DNA from: Rhodobacterales bacterium
GTDB taxonomy: Bacteria > Pseudomonadota > Alphaproteobacteria > Rhizobiales > Stappiaceae
Assembly (NCBI GenBank): GCA_008107755.1
Contig: VIRH01000027.1
Location: 1-64,000 of the forward strand
Reading direction: 5' to 3'
Length of the DNA stretch: 64,000 nt
The translations under genes were made by a program, and so were the position numbers. The notes under the pieces were generated by a model. It made no database searches, had not been told where the DNA came from, and worked only from the letters and a program-made list of their open reading frames with translations. The number at the start of each line of letters is the position of its first letter. Position 1 is the first letter of the stretch. This document shows, piece by piece, positions 26,447 to 33,740 of the stretch.

Positions 26447-26462
26447 TTGACCAATTGGTCAG
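26447..26462. promoter_or_regulatory. RutR-type operator palindrome
   Basis: TTGACCAATTGGTCAG matches the published RutR consensus TTGACCA-N2-TGGTCAA at 15 of the 16 positions, counting the two free bases. RutR is the TetR-family regulator that senses uracil/thymine. The site sits just downstream of the -10 candidate, where bound repressor would block initiation. An additional half-site TTGACCA occurs at 26414-26420. No rutR gene is in the window. Confidence 0.65.
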
Positions 26463-26616
26463 GCGAGCGCGTGCCAAAAAACAGAACACCTGCGTGCTTG
26501 TGGTGGCTGGTCTGCCGGGTTTGATGGATGCGGGTCACTCGCATTCGGTCGAGCCGGCGGAGGTTGGAGAATTCCAGAGAAAGGGCGCACAGCCCGTAAC
26601 CAGTAGGGGAATGGAT

Positions 26617-27606
26617 ATGAAGGCACTGAAACACTTGGCACTTGCGACTGTCTTGGGGTCGAGCCTGATGTCGGGAGCCGCAAACGCCGCCGACGAGCTG
26701 ACCCTTCAGCTGAAATGGGTCACGCAAGGCCAGTTTGCCGGCTATTACGTCGCCAAGGACAAGGGCTTCTACGAGGAGGAAGACCTGGATGTGACGATCA
26801 AGCCGGGCGGTCCGGACATCGCGCCGCCGCAGGTGATCGCCGGTGGCGGAGCCGACGTGATCGTTGACTGGATGCCGTCTGCCCTGGCATCGCGCGAAAA
26901 GGGTGTGCCGCTGGTCAATATCGCCCAGCCGTTCAAGAAATCCGGCATGATGCTGACCTGCCTGAAGGAAACCGGGATCACTGGGCCGGAAGATTTCAAG
27001 GGCCGGACCCTCGGCGTCTGGTTCTTCGGCAACGAATACCCGTTCCTGTCCTGGATGAGCCAGCTGGACATGCCGACCGATGGCGGCGATGAGGGCGTGA
27101 CCGTTCTCAAGCAGGGCTTCAACGTCGATCCGCTCCTGCAGAAGCAGGCCGACTGCATTTCGACCATGACCTACAACGAATACTGGCAGGTCATCGACGC
27201 CGGTATTCCGGAAGAGGATCTCGTCGTTTTCAAATACGAAGACCAGGGCGTTGCGACGCTGGAAGACGGCCTTTACGTTCTTGAAGACAGCCTCAAGGAC
27301 GAAGCCATGGTCGACAAGCTGGCCCGTTTCGTGAAGGCTTCGATGAAGGGCTGGGCCTATGCTTCCGAGAACCCGGAAGAAGCTGCCGAAATCGTTCTGG
27401 AAAACGATGCCACCGGCGCGCAGACCGAAAAGCACCAGATCCGCATGGTGAAGGAAATCAACAAGCTCGTTGACGGGTCCGACGGCACGCTCGACATGGA
27501 CGCCTATGAGCGCACCGTGAAGTCCCTGCTGGCCGGCGGCTCCGATCCGGTCATCACCAAGGAGCCGGAAGGCGCGACGTCGACCGCTGTTACCGACAAG
27601 ATGTAA
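26617..27606 (+). CDS. ABC transporter substrate-binding protein (NMT1/THI5-like), probably for a pyrimidine
   Basis: A 329-residue exported protein; residues 1-24 (MKALKHLALATVLGSSLMSG, then AANA/AD) form a signal peptide. The mature N-terminus LTLQLKWVTQGQFAGYYVAK with DKGFYEEEDLDVTIKPGGPD is the signature of the NMT1/THI5-like group, which binds thiamine-pyrimidine, riboflavin, nitrate or pyrimidine-related ligands. ATG 26617 is favoured by a GGGGA site 6 bp upstream. A RutR-like operator upstream and preTA 2.5 kb downstream suggest uracil or thymine uptake. No permease or ATPase gene adjoins it, so its partners must lie elsewhere. A terminator follows. Confidence 0.85.
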   Translation: MKALKHLALATVLGSSLMSGAANAADELTLQLKWVTQGQFAGYYVAKDKGFYEEEDLDVTIKPGGPDIAPPQVIAGGGADVIVDWMPSALASREKGVPLVNIAQPFKKSGMMLTCLKETGITGPEDFKGRTLGVWFFGNEYPFLSWMSQLDMPTDGGDEGVTVLKQGFNVDPLLQKQADCISTMTYNEYWQVIDAGIPEEDLVVFKYEDQGVATLEDGLYVLEDSLKDEAMVDKLARFVKASMKGWAYASENPEEAAEIVLENDATGAQTEKHQIRMVKEINKLVDGSDGTLDMDAYERTVKSLLAGGSDPVITKEPEGATSTAVTDKM

Positions 27607-27635
27607 GACGGCTTTGGCAAAATGCCGATCCGCAA

Positions 27636-27664
27636 GAGGCCGCCCCACCGGGCGGCCTTTTCTT
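27636..27664 (+). terminator. Rho-independent terminator after the binding-protein gene
   Basis: GGCCGCCC (27638-27645), loop CACC, GGGCGGCC (27650-27657) followed by TTTTCTTT. The stem is perfect and the T-tract is in the right place, making this a strong intrinsic terminator 30 bp after the stop. It argues that the binding protein is monocistronic. Confidence 0.9.
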
Positions 27665-27735
27665 TGGGGTGAACGTGTCGGCTCGGTTCCTGAACTTCTG
27701 CCCCCCGATCCCTATTCTCTTGCCATTGCATTTCA

Positions 27736-28172
27736 CCTCATCCTGAGGAGGGCTGTCAGGTCCGTCTCGAAGGATAGGCCTCTTGCACCTGCACCTGCCG
27801 CCCATCCTTCGAGACAGCGCGTTGCGCTTCCTCAGGATGAGGTCATCGGATTTGGCGTCGTCTGTTTTCAGCTCATTCGCACTCTTCAGATCAGTCGCCC
27901 TGGCACCTGACCGCCTCTCCGCCCATTTCGCCTCATCCTAAGGAGGACCGACAGGTCCGTCTCGAAGGATGGGCCCCTTGTACCTGCGCCTGCCGCCCAC
28001 CCCTCGAGACAGCGCGTTGCGCTTCCTCAGGATGAGGTCATTGGATTTGGCTGCGTCTGTTTTCAGCTCATTCGCACGCTTGGGATCAGTCTCCCTGGTT
28101 TCTTTCCGCCTCTCTGCCCATTCCGCCTCATCCTGAGGAGGACCGTCAGGTCCGTCTCGAAGGATGGGCTGC
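27736..28172. repeat. Tandem array of the same palindromic repeat (array B, 195-bp period)
   Basis: Units start at 27736, 27931 and 28126, exactly 195 bp apart. B1 (27736-27842) and B2 (27931-28037) each have a left arm CCTCATCCTGAGGAGG...TCCGTCTCGAAGGAT and an inverted right arm CCCATCCTTCGAGACAGC...CCTCAGGATGAGG, able to form a ~107-nt hairpin. B3 (28126 to about 28172) keeps only the left arm. The ~88-bp linkers are also copies (GTCTGTTTTCAGCTCATTCG in both). This fills the 27665-28283 gap; no gene is supported in it. The arms match array A at 10313-10895. Confidence 0.9.
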
Positions 28173-28283
28173 TTGCACCAGCTTTGCCGCAGCCTCTCCC
28201 GCCACAATGCGGTCATTTGCGTTTTACACCTCTCCCGCGCAGGCCTAGAACTGAAACAGCAGATCGGGGTGGAGGCGGGTGAC

Positions 28284-29579
28284 ATGAAAAAGGCGGTTGT
28301 TCTCGGCGCTTACGGTTTCATCGGCGCGGCCTGTGTCAGGGCGCTGCAGGCGAACGGCTATGCGGTCTGCGGTGTCGGACGATCCATGGACGCGGCCCGG
28401 CAGGCTTTTCCCGATCTTGTCTGGGTGCTCAAGGATATTTCCAGGACCTCCGCGGAGGAATGGGCCGAAGTCTTCCAAGATGCGGATGTTGTCGTGAATG
28501 CCGCCGGCGCGCTGCAGGACGGTGCGCGCGACAATCTGGAAGCGATCCATGTCACTGCGGTCGAGCGGATGCTGCAGGCCCTTGAGGGCCGGACAGTTCG
28601 TTTCATTCAGATATCCGCCGCCGGCGTGTCCGAAGATGCCCCCACGGATTTTTTCCGGACGAAGGCGAGGGGCGATGCATTGGTGACGGGATCGGACACC
28701 GACTGGATCGTGCTCAGGCCGTCTCTCGTTCTGGGGCCTCATGCCTATGGTGGTACGGCCCTGTTGCGGGCCGCGGCCGCCACGCCGCTTGTGGGGGGCA
28801 GAATTTTCTCGGACGCCCGCGTTCAGACAGTTCATGTCGATGATGTTGCCGCAGCAGTCGCGGAAGCGGCTGCCGGCAAGCTCGGCAGCCGTTTCGCCGC
28901 CGATCTCAGCGAGGGGGAAAGCCGCTCTTTTCCCGAGCTTGTCGGGAAAGTGCGCACATGGCTCGGGTTTCCCCGCTGGGCCGCAACTCTCGCCGTTCCC
29001 GAAAGCCTCGTCGAGCTTCTCGGCAAGGGCGCCGATGCTCTCGGGTGGCTTGGATGGCGATCGCCGCTGAGAACCAACGCGCTCGCGGCCCTGCGGAACG
29101 GGATTGTCGCAAATCCGTCGGAATGGCGGGAGCGCGGCGGGGTGCCCATGCGGGCCCTCGACGAGACACTGGCCGCCATGCCGGCAACCGCACAGGAGCG
29201 TGTCTTCGCGCGGCTCTATCTGCTTCTGCCCTTCGCGATCGCATGCCTCTCTCTCTTCTGGGTGCTTTCCGGCGTCTTCGGCGTCATCTCCTTGGGCGCG
29301 GCGCGGTCGGTGCTGACAGAGGTTGGGGTCTCGCCGTTCCTTGCCGGGGTGGCGGTTCTCGGCGGATCGGTGGTCGATATTGCGCTTGGCCTTGGCGTCC
29401 TCGTCAGGAGGTGGTCCCGCCTTGCCTGCCTCGGCATGGTTGCCGTATCGCTCGTCTATCTGCTGATGGGAAGTCTTCTGACGCCGGCCCTCTGGCTTGA
29501 TCCGCTCGGCCCCTTCGTCAAGATTCTGCCCTCTGCCATGCTTGCCGTGCTTGTCGCTCTGGTTCTGGAGAAGCGGTGA
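28284..29579 (+). CDS. SDR-family NAD(P)-binding protein fused to a DoxX-like membrane domain
   Basis: A 431-residue protein. The N-terminal ~290 residues are an atypical short-chain dehydrogenase/NmrA-type Rossmann domain (MKKAVVLGAYGFIGAACVRA, with G-x-Y-G-F-I-G). The last ~125 residues contain four hydrophobic helices (LYLLLPFAIACLSLFWVLSG to LAVLVALVLE) resembling DoxX-like families that are often fused to such domains. A GGAGG site precedes ATG 28284; the apparent N-terminal extension runs into repeat array B and is rejected. The stop overlaps the start of the next gene (TGATG). Probably a membrane-attached, NADPH-sensing or quinone-related oxidoreductase; the substrate is unknown. Confidence 0.8.
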   Translation: MKKAVVLGAYGFIGAACVRALQANGYAVCGVGRSMDAARQAFPDLVWVLKDISRTSAEEWAEVFQDADVVVNAAGALQDGARDNLEAIHVTAVERMLQALEGRTVRFIQISAAGVSEDAPTDFFRTKARGDALVTGSDTDWIVLRPSLVLGPHAYGGTALLRAAAATPLVGGRIFSDARVQTVHVDDVAAAVAEAAAGKLGSRFAADLSEGESRSFPELVGKVRTWLGFPRWAATLAVPESLVELLGKGADALGWLGWRSPLRTNALAALRNGIVANPSEWRERGGVPMRALDETLAAMPATAQERVFARLYLLLPFAIACLSLFWVLSGVFGVISLGAARSVLTEVGVSPFLAGVAVLGGSVVDIALGLGVLVRRWSRLACLGMVAVSLVYLLMGSLLTPALWLDPLGPFVKILPSAMLAVLVALVLEKR

Positions 29580-30046
29580 TGACCTATGATTTTCTGCGGT
29601 TTGTGCACGTCATCGGCGCCTGTGTTCTTCTCGGCACGGGCGCGGGGATCGCCTTCTTCATGCTGGTCTCGCACCGCACCCGCAATCCGGTTCTGATCGC
29701 CCATGTCGCCGGCATTGTCGTTCTCGCCGACACGCTCTTCACGGCAACGGCCGCGATCCTCCAGCCGTTGACGGGCTATCTCCTGACGCAGGAAGTCGGC
29801 TGGCCGCTGCTGGAGGGCTGGGTGTTCGTGTCGCTGTGCCTCTATGTGATCGTTGGCGCCTTCTGGCTGCCCGTCGTCTGGATCCAGATCAAAATGCGCA
29901 ATCTGGCCATTGAGGCGGCCGCCACCGGAGAACCTCTGCCGCCGGCCTATGATGTTCTGTTCCGCATCTGGTTCGCCTGCGGGTTCCCGGCCTTTGCCGC
30001 GGTTCTCATGATTGTCTGGCTGATGCTGACCAGACCGGAGATGTGA
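29579..30046 (+). CDS. DUF2269-family membrane protein
   Basis: A 155-residue protein with four membrane helices. The start TYDFLRFVHVIGACVLLGTG, with a membrane-embedded His, and VSLCLYVIVGAFWLPVVWIQ are typical of the DUF2269 family. Its ATG overlaps the stop of the SDR-DoxX gene, so the two are translationally coupled and may form one membrane complex. Function is not established for the family. The next gene is convergent. Confidence 0.8.
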   Translation: MTYDFLRFVHVIGACVLLGTGAGIAFFMLVSHRTRNPVLIAHVAGIVVLADTLFTATAAILQPLTGYLLTQEVGWPLLEGWVFVSLCLYVIVGAFWLPVVWIQIKMRNLAIEAAATGEPLPPAYDVLFRIWFACGFPAFAAVLMIVWLMLTRPEM

Positions 30047-30048
30047 AA

Positions 30049-30079
30049 ACGCCGGCAACGGGAGGCCCCTTGCCGGCGT
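30049..30079. terminator. Bidirectional terminator-like stem-loop
   Basis: ACGCCGGCAA (30049-30058) pairs with TTGCCGGCGT (30070-30079), with further GGG/CCC pairing inside, between the convergent stops of the DUF2269 gene and preA. An AAAA run lies on the left and GTGTT on the right, so it suits termination on both strands, better on the minus strand. Confidence 0.65.
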
Positions 30080-30101
30080 GTTGAACTCGGAGCGGCTTCG
30101 T

Positions 30102-31415
30102 TTATTCCGCCGCTTCCCGGACTGCCATCGGGTTGTTCGGATGGGTGGTCCAGTTGGCGTAGTCCTTCTCGACAACCTTCTTGGTGCGCGGGTCGATGCT
30201 GCCGGGGGCCATTGCCTCCATGGTGATGCAGTTTTCGACCGGGCAGACATTGACGCACAGATTGCAGCCGACGCATTCCTCGTCGATCACCTCGAACTTG
30301 CGCTGACCATCGACCATGTTGGTGATCGCCTGGTGAGAGGTATCTTCGCAGGCGATGTGGCAACGGCCGCATTCGATGCACAGATCCTGGTTGATCTTGG
30401 CCTTGGCGATGTAATTGAGGTTCAGGTACTGCCAGTCGGACATGTTCGGAACGGCCCTGCCGACGAACTGGTCGACCGAAGTATAGCCCTTCTCGTCCAT
30501 CCAGTCGCTGAGGCCGGTGATCATGTCTTCCACGATCCGGAAGCCGTAGGTCATCGCGGCGGTGCAAACCTGTGCCGTCCCGGCCCCGAGAGCCATGAAC
30601 TCGGCAGCGTCCCGCCATGTGGTGATACCGCCGATCGCGGAAATCGGCAGGCCGTACGTGGCCGGGTCGCGGGCGATCTCGCCGACCATGTTGAGCGCGA
30701 TCGGCTTCACGGCCGGGCCGCAATAGCCGCCATGGGCGCCCTTGCCGTCAATCACCGGCGACGGTGACATGACGTCGAGATCCACGCCCATGATGGAGTT
30801 TATGGTGTTGATCAGCGACACGGCGTCCGCCCCGCCGGCCTTCGCGGCCTGCGCAGGCTTTCGAACATCGGTGATGTTCGGCGTCAGCTTGACGATACAT
30901 GGCATGCGCGAGTGCTGCTTCACCCAGCGCGTGACCATCTCGATGTATTCGGGAACCTGCCCGACGGCCGATCCCATGCCGCGCTCGCTCATGCCGTGCG
31001 GACAGCCGAAGTTCAGCTCCACGCCATCGGCGCCGGTGTCTTCCACCTTGCGCAGGATGTTGATCCAGTTTTCCTCTTCGCACGGCACCATCAGCGAGAC
31101 GACGAGCGCGCGGTCCGGCCAGTCGCGTTTCACCTGCTTGATCTCGCGCAGGTTTACCTCGAGCGGCCGGTCGGTGATCAGCTCGATGTTGTTGAGCCCG
31201 ATCAGCTGCCGGTCCTTGCCGTGGATCGCGCCGTAGCGCGGGCCGTTGACGTTGACGACCGCCGGATCCTCGCCGAGCGTCTTCCAGACCACGCCGCCCC
31301 AGCCGGCCTTGAAGGCCCGGACGACGTTGTATTCCTTGTCCGTCGGCGGCGCGGAGGCCAGCCAGAACGGGTTCGGCGACTTGATGCCGATAAATTCTGT
31401 ACGCAGGTCAGCCAT
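30102..31415 (-). CDS. preA: NAD-dependent dihydropyrimidine dehydrogenase subunit PreA
   Basis: A 437-residue protein that reduces uracil and thymine to dihydro forms (or the reverse) together with PreT. The N-terminal FMN-binding TIM barrel matches the dihydroorotate dehydrogenase family (IKSPNPFWLASAPPTDKEYN). ELNFGCPHGMSERGMGSAVG contains the active-site cysteine loop. At the C-terminus are two [4Fe-4S] motifs, LCIECGRCHIACED and CVGCNLCVNVCPVENC. It follows preT by 34 bp on the minus strand. With preT it reconstitutes both halves of the eukaryotic DPD polypeptide. Confidence 0.95.
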   Translation of the reverse strand: MADLRTEFIGIKSPNPFWLASAPPTDKEYNVVRAFKAGWGGVVWKTLGEDPAVVNVNGPRYGAIHGKDRQLIGLNNIELITDRPLEVNLREIKQVKRDWPDRALVVSLMVPCEEENWINILRKVEDTGADGVELNFGCPHGMSERGMGSAVGQVPEYIEMVTRWVKQHSRMPCIVKLTPNITDVRKPAQAAKAGGADAVSLINTINSIMGVDLDVMSPSPVIDGKGAHGGYCGPAVKPIALNMVGEIARDPATYGLPISAIGGITTWRDAAEFMALGAGTAQVCTAAMTYGFRIVEDMITGLSDWMDEKGYTSVDQFVGRAVPNMSDWQYLNLNYIAKAKINQDLCIECGRCHIACEDTSHQAITNMVDGQRKFEVIDEECVGCNLCVNVCPVENCITMEAMAPGSIDPRTKKVVEKDYANWTTHPNNPMAVREAAE

Positions 31416-31449
31416 GATGACTCTCCCTCAAATTCGTGACGACGGACAT

Positions 31450-32823
31450 TCAGGCGCTCAAGGATGCATTGATGCTTTCGGCGGCGATCTTGCCGTCTTC
31501 GACAGCGGCAACCGTCAGGTCTTCGCCGTCCAGCACGCAGTCTCCGCCGGCCCAGACATCATCAAGGCTGGTCTTGCGGTCCGGTCCGACCACGATCCGG
31601 CCCCTCTCCAGGGTCAGCTTTTCCTCAAGGCCGGTCTGGACCAGCTTCTGGCCGACTGCCTTGAAGACCATGTCGGCCGGAAGGGTGATGATCTCGCCGG
31701 TTCCTGCCAGTGAGCCATCCTGCTCCTGCGTACGCTCCAGTTCAATGGCGCTCAAGGCCCCATTCTCGCCGACGAGCGTTCTGGGCTGCGCCCAGGTGAG
31801 GATCTTGACGCCATTGGTCTGGGCAAGGTGCTGCTCGTATTCCGAAGCATTCATCCGGTCCTGGCCGCGCCGGTAGGCAATGGTGACGTCTTCCGCGCCG
31901 AGCAGCCGGGTCTGGACCGCGATATCGACCGCCGTCATGCCGCCGCCGATCACGACGACGCGGCGCCCGACCGGAAGCCTGGAAAGGTCCTTCGCCTGCC
32001 GCAGGTCGGCAATGTAGTCGACCGCGTCCAGGGCACCCTCCTTGTCTTCGCCGGGAACGCCGAGAGCGTTCACGCCGCCAAGACCGATGCCGAGGAAGAC
32101 CGCGTCATATTCGGTGCGCAGTCGGTCGAGGTCGAGATCGTCGCCAAGGCGCATGCCGGTCTTCAGCTCGATCCCGCCGATGGACAGGATGAATTCGGCT
32201 TCGCGCGCAGCGAAGTCGTCGACCGACTTGTAGGAGGCTATGCCGTACTCGTTGAGGCCGCCTGCCTTTTCGCGAGCATCGAACAGCGTCACCTCATGGC
32301 CGTGCACCGCCAGCCTGTGGGCGCACGAGAGCCCTGCCGGGCCGGCGCCGACCACGGCGACCTTCTTGCCGGTGGGCGCGCCGCGCTGAAACGGGGTCGT
32401 GTCGTTTTCGGCCATGTAGTGATCGGTGGCATAGCGCTGCAGCTGGCCGATCTTGACCGGTTTGCCCTCGGCGACTTCCCGCACGCAGACCTGCTCGCAC
32501 AAGGTCTCGGTCGGACAGACGCGCGCGCACATGCCGCCGAGAATGTTCTGCGAAAAGATGGTCTTCGCGGAGCCGGTCGGGTTGCCCGTTGCGATCTGGC
32601 GGATGAATTGCGGAATATCGATGCTGGTCGGGCAGGCCTGCATGCACGGGGCGTCGTAGCAGAAATAACAGCGATCCGCCTCGACGGCCGCCTCATGCGG
32701 ATCGAGCAGCGGATGCAGGTCGCCGAAATTCTCTGCGTAGGCGTCGTCAGGCAGACGTCCGGCGGCAATGTCCGGGCCGGCTTTGGTCTGGGTCATGTAG
32801 ATCTCCGGAAGGTTGGCGATCAT
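31450..32823 (-). CDS. preT: NAD-dependent dihydropyrimidine dehydrogenase subunit PreT
   Basis: A 457-residue flavoprotein from the start at 32823. Near the N-terminus are the cysteine clusters CYFCYDAPCMQACPTS and CARVCPTETLCEQVC, which bind [4Fe-4S] centres as in DPD. Two Rossmann folds follow (KVAVVGAGPAGLSCAHRLAV for FAD; RRVVVIGGGMTAVDIAVQTR for NAD). It transfers electrons from NAD(P)H to PreA. The start is judged from AAGGAGG, 11 bp before ATG 32823 (5 bp before an alternative TTG); ATG 32868 and ATG 32796 are other possibilities. Inverted repeats lie upstream at 32879-32933. Confidence 0.92.
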   Translation of the reverse strand: MIANLPEIYMTQTKAGPDIAAGRLPDDAYAENFGDLHPLLDPHEAAVEADRCYFCYDAPCMQACPTSIDIPQFIRQIATGNPTGSAKTIFSQNILGGMCARVCPTETLCEQVCVREVAEGKPVKIGQLQRYATDHYMAENDTTPFQRGAPTGKKVAVVGAGPAGLSCAHRLAVHGHEVTLFDAREKAGGLNEYGIASYKSVDDFAAREAEFILSIGGIELKTGMRLGDDLDLDRLRTEYDAVFLGIGLGGVNALGVPGEDKEGALDAVDYIADLRQAKDLSRLPVGRRVVVIGGGMTAVDIAVQTRLLGAEDVTIAYRRGQDRMNASEYEQHLAQTNGVKILTWAQPRTLVGENGALSAIELERTQEQDGSLAGTGEIITLPADMVFKAVGQKLVQTGLEEKLTLERGRIVVGPDRKTSLDDVWAGGDCVLDGEDLTVAAVEDGKIAAESINASLSA

Positions 32824-32878
32824 TTTCAAGGTGGCCTCCTTCGTTTGTTGAGGAAGCTCTGAGGACATTGGAAGAAAA

Positions 32879-32933
32879 TTTGAACACTTAGTCAAATATT
32901 TTTAGAAGAGTTCAAAACTTGACATTTGAACTC
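32879..32933. promoter_or_regulatory. Stacked inverted repeats upstream of preT
   Basis: GAGTTCAAA (32908-32916) and TTTGAACTC (32925-32933) form a perfect 9-bp inverted repeat with an 8-bp spacer; next to it TTTGA...TCAAA (32879-32896) forms a second, imperfect dyad. Both share the TTTGAA/TTCAAA arms. The AT-rich stretch is the likely preTA promoter, and the dyads probably bind a dimeric regulator. They do not match the RutR consensus. Confidence 0.55.
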
Positions 32934-33210
32934 ATGAAATAAAGACGTGACCAATCAGGATCTTAATTGGAAAGAAGGCAGGTGATTAAAAAAACGCCAT
33001 GGCTGGAAACTGGTCTCGGAAGAGCCGCTTCAGCCAGGAAAGGCACCGGAACACGCGTCGGTCGCGACGGGACCGAGTACAGCAGGGAGGGAAAGAGGAG
33101 GGAAGGAGGAGCTTGTTCAAGAACGGCTGCGTCGGCCGCAGCCAATCGCCAGGGCCCCGGCCCTGTCGCAAATGGACGTCAAGCGGGTCGCCGAAGCCGG
33201 ACGGATGCTG
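32934..33210. other. Intergenic region with no supported gene
   Basis: Several short frames cross this stretch on both strands (including one of 111 codons) but they have Arg/Gly-rich compositions, no family signature and no good ribosome site. Part of the left side is presumably the preT promoter. I see no RNA gene. Confidence 0.4.
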
Positions 33211-33540
33211 TTATCGCGGTGTGTGCGAAAACTTCAACGGGACGGAGCGTTTCGAGACCGCCTTGTCCTGTCCTGCGTTGGCGAAATAAACCGAGAGGCT
33301 GAGCACCACTGTGGTGACCGGCCAGAAAACGGCGGCTACAAGGACACCGGCAAGGCGCGCGTTGGAGCTGACGCCGCTTTGGAGGAGTTCTGCCGCTGAC
33401 CGAATGAGAAATACCAGCGTGACCGCGCCATAAAGCACGGCAGCCAGCACGCCCGATATCAACATGTTCAGTCCCACCTTTTGTTCCCCGGTCGCTGACT
33501 TTGCCCCTTTAGCGACGGGTACCTGCGTTGACGTAGTCAT
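33211..33540 (-). CDS. Small membrane protein of unknown function
   Basis: A 109-residue protein from ATG at 33540. The first ~23 residues are cytosolic and polar (MTTSTQVPVAKGAKSATGEQ). Two hydrophobic helices follow (about 24-46, NMLISGVLAAVLYGAVTLVF, and 60-85, LAGVLVAAVFWPVTTVVLSL), then a basic tail (KAVSKRSVPLKFSHTPR). No domain is recognised. The ribosome site is weak. It might be an orphan gene; the helix pair is the main reason to keep it. Confidence 0.5.
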   Translation of the reverse strand: MTTSTQVPVAKGAKSATGEQKVGLNMLISGVLAAVLYGAVTLVFLIRSAAELLQSGVSSNARLAGVLVAAVFWPVTTVVLSLSVYFANAGQDKAVSKRSVPLKFSHTPR

Positions 33541-33740
33541 GCTCAACCAAGGATATGGTGCAAATGTGGCGTGCACGACCACAGGTAGGTTGTGTGCGGA
33601 TTGTATTCGCCGAAAACTCAGATTCAGATGGCAGAAATGACAATGAATTCGGGAGGGGCGGGACCCAAGGGAAGTTTCAGCCGTGCGATCAGCCTCGGTA
33701 AAAATACCCGGAGTGGTTTTAATGGCGTTCCGGCGCGCTG

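Noticed and set aside
26462..26616. Possible TPP or other riboswitch in the leader of the NMT1/THI5-like gene
   Set aside because: The conserved TPP elements (CUGAGA and ACCUGA) are not present, and no other known aptamer pattern was seen.
27736..28172. CRISPR array
   Set aside because: The repeats are ~107-bp palindromes with copied linkers, not short repeats with unique spacers, and no cas genes are present.
32967..33302. 111-codon plus-strand frame
   Set aside because: Arg/Gly/Ala-rich, no ribosome site, no motif, and it overlaps the end of the opposite-strand membrane-protein gene.
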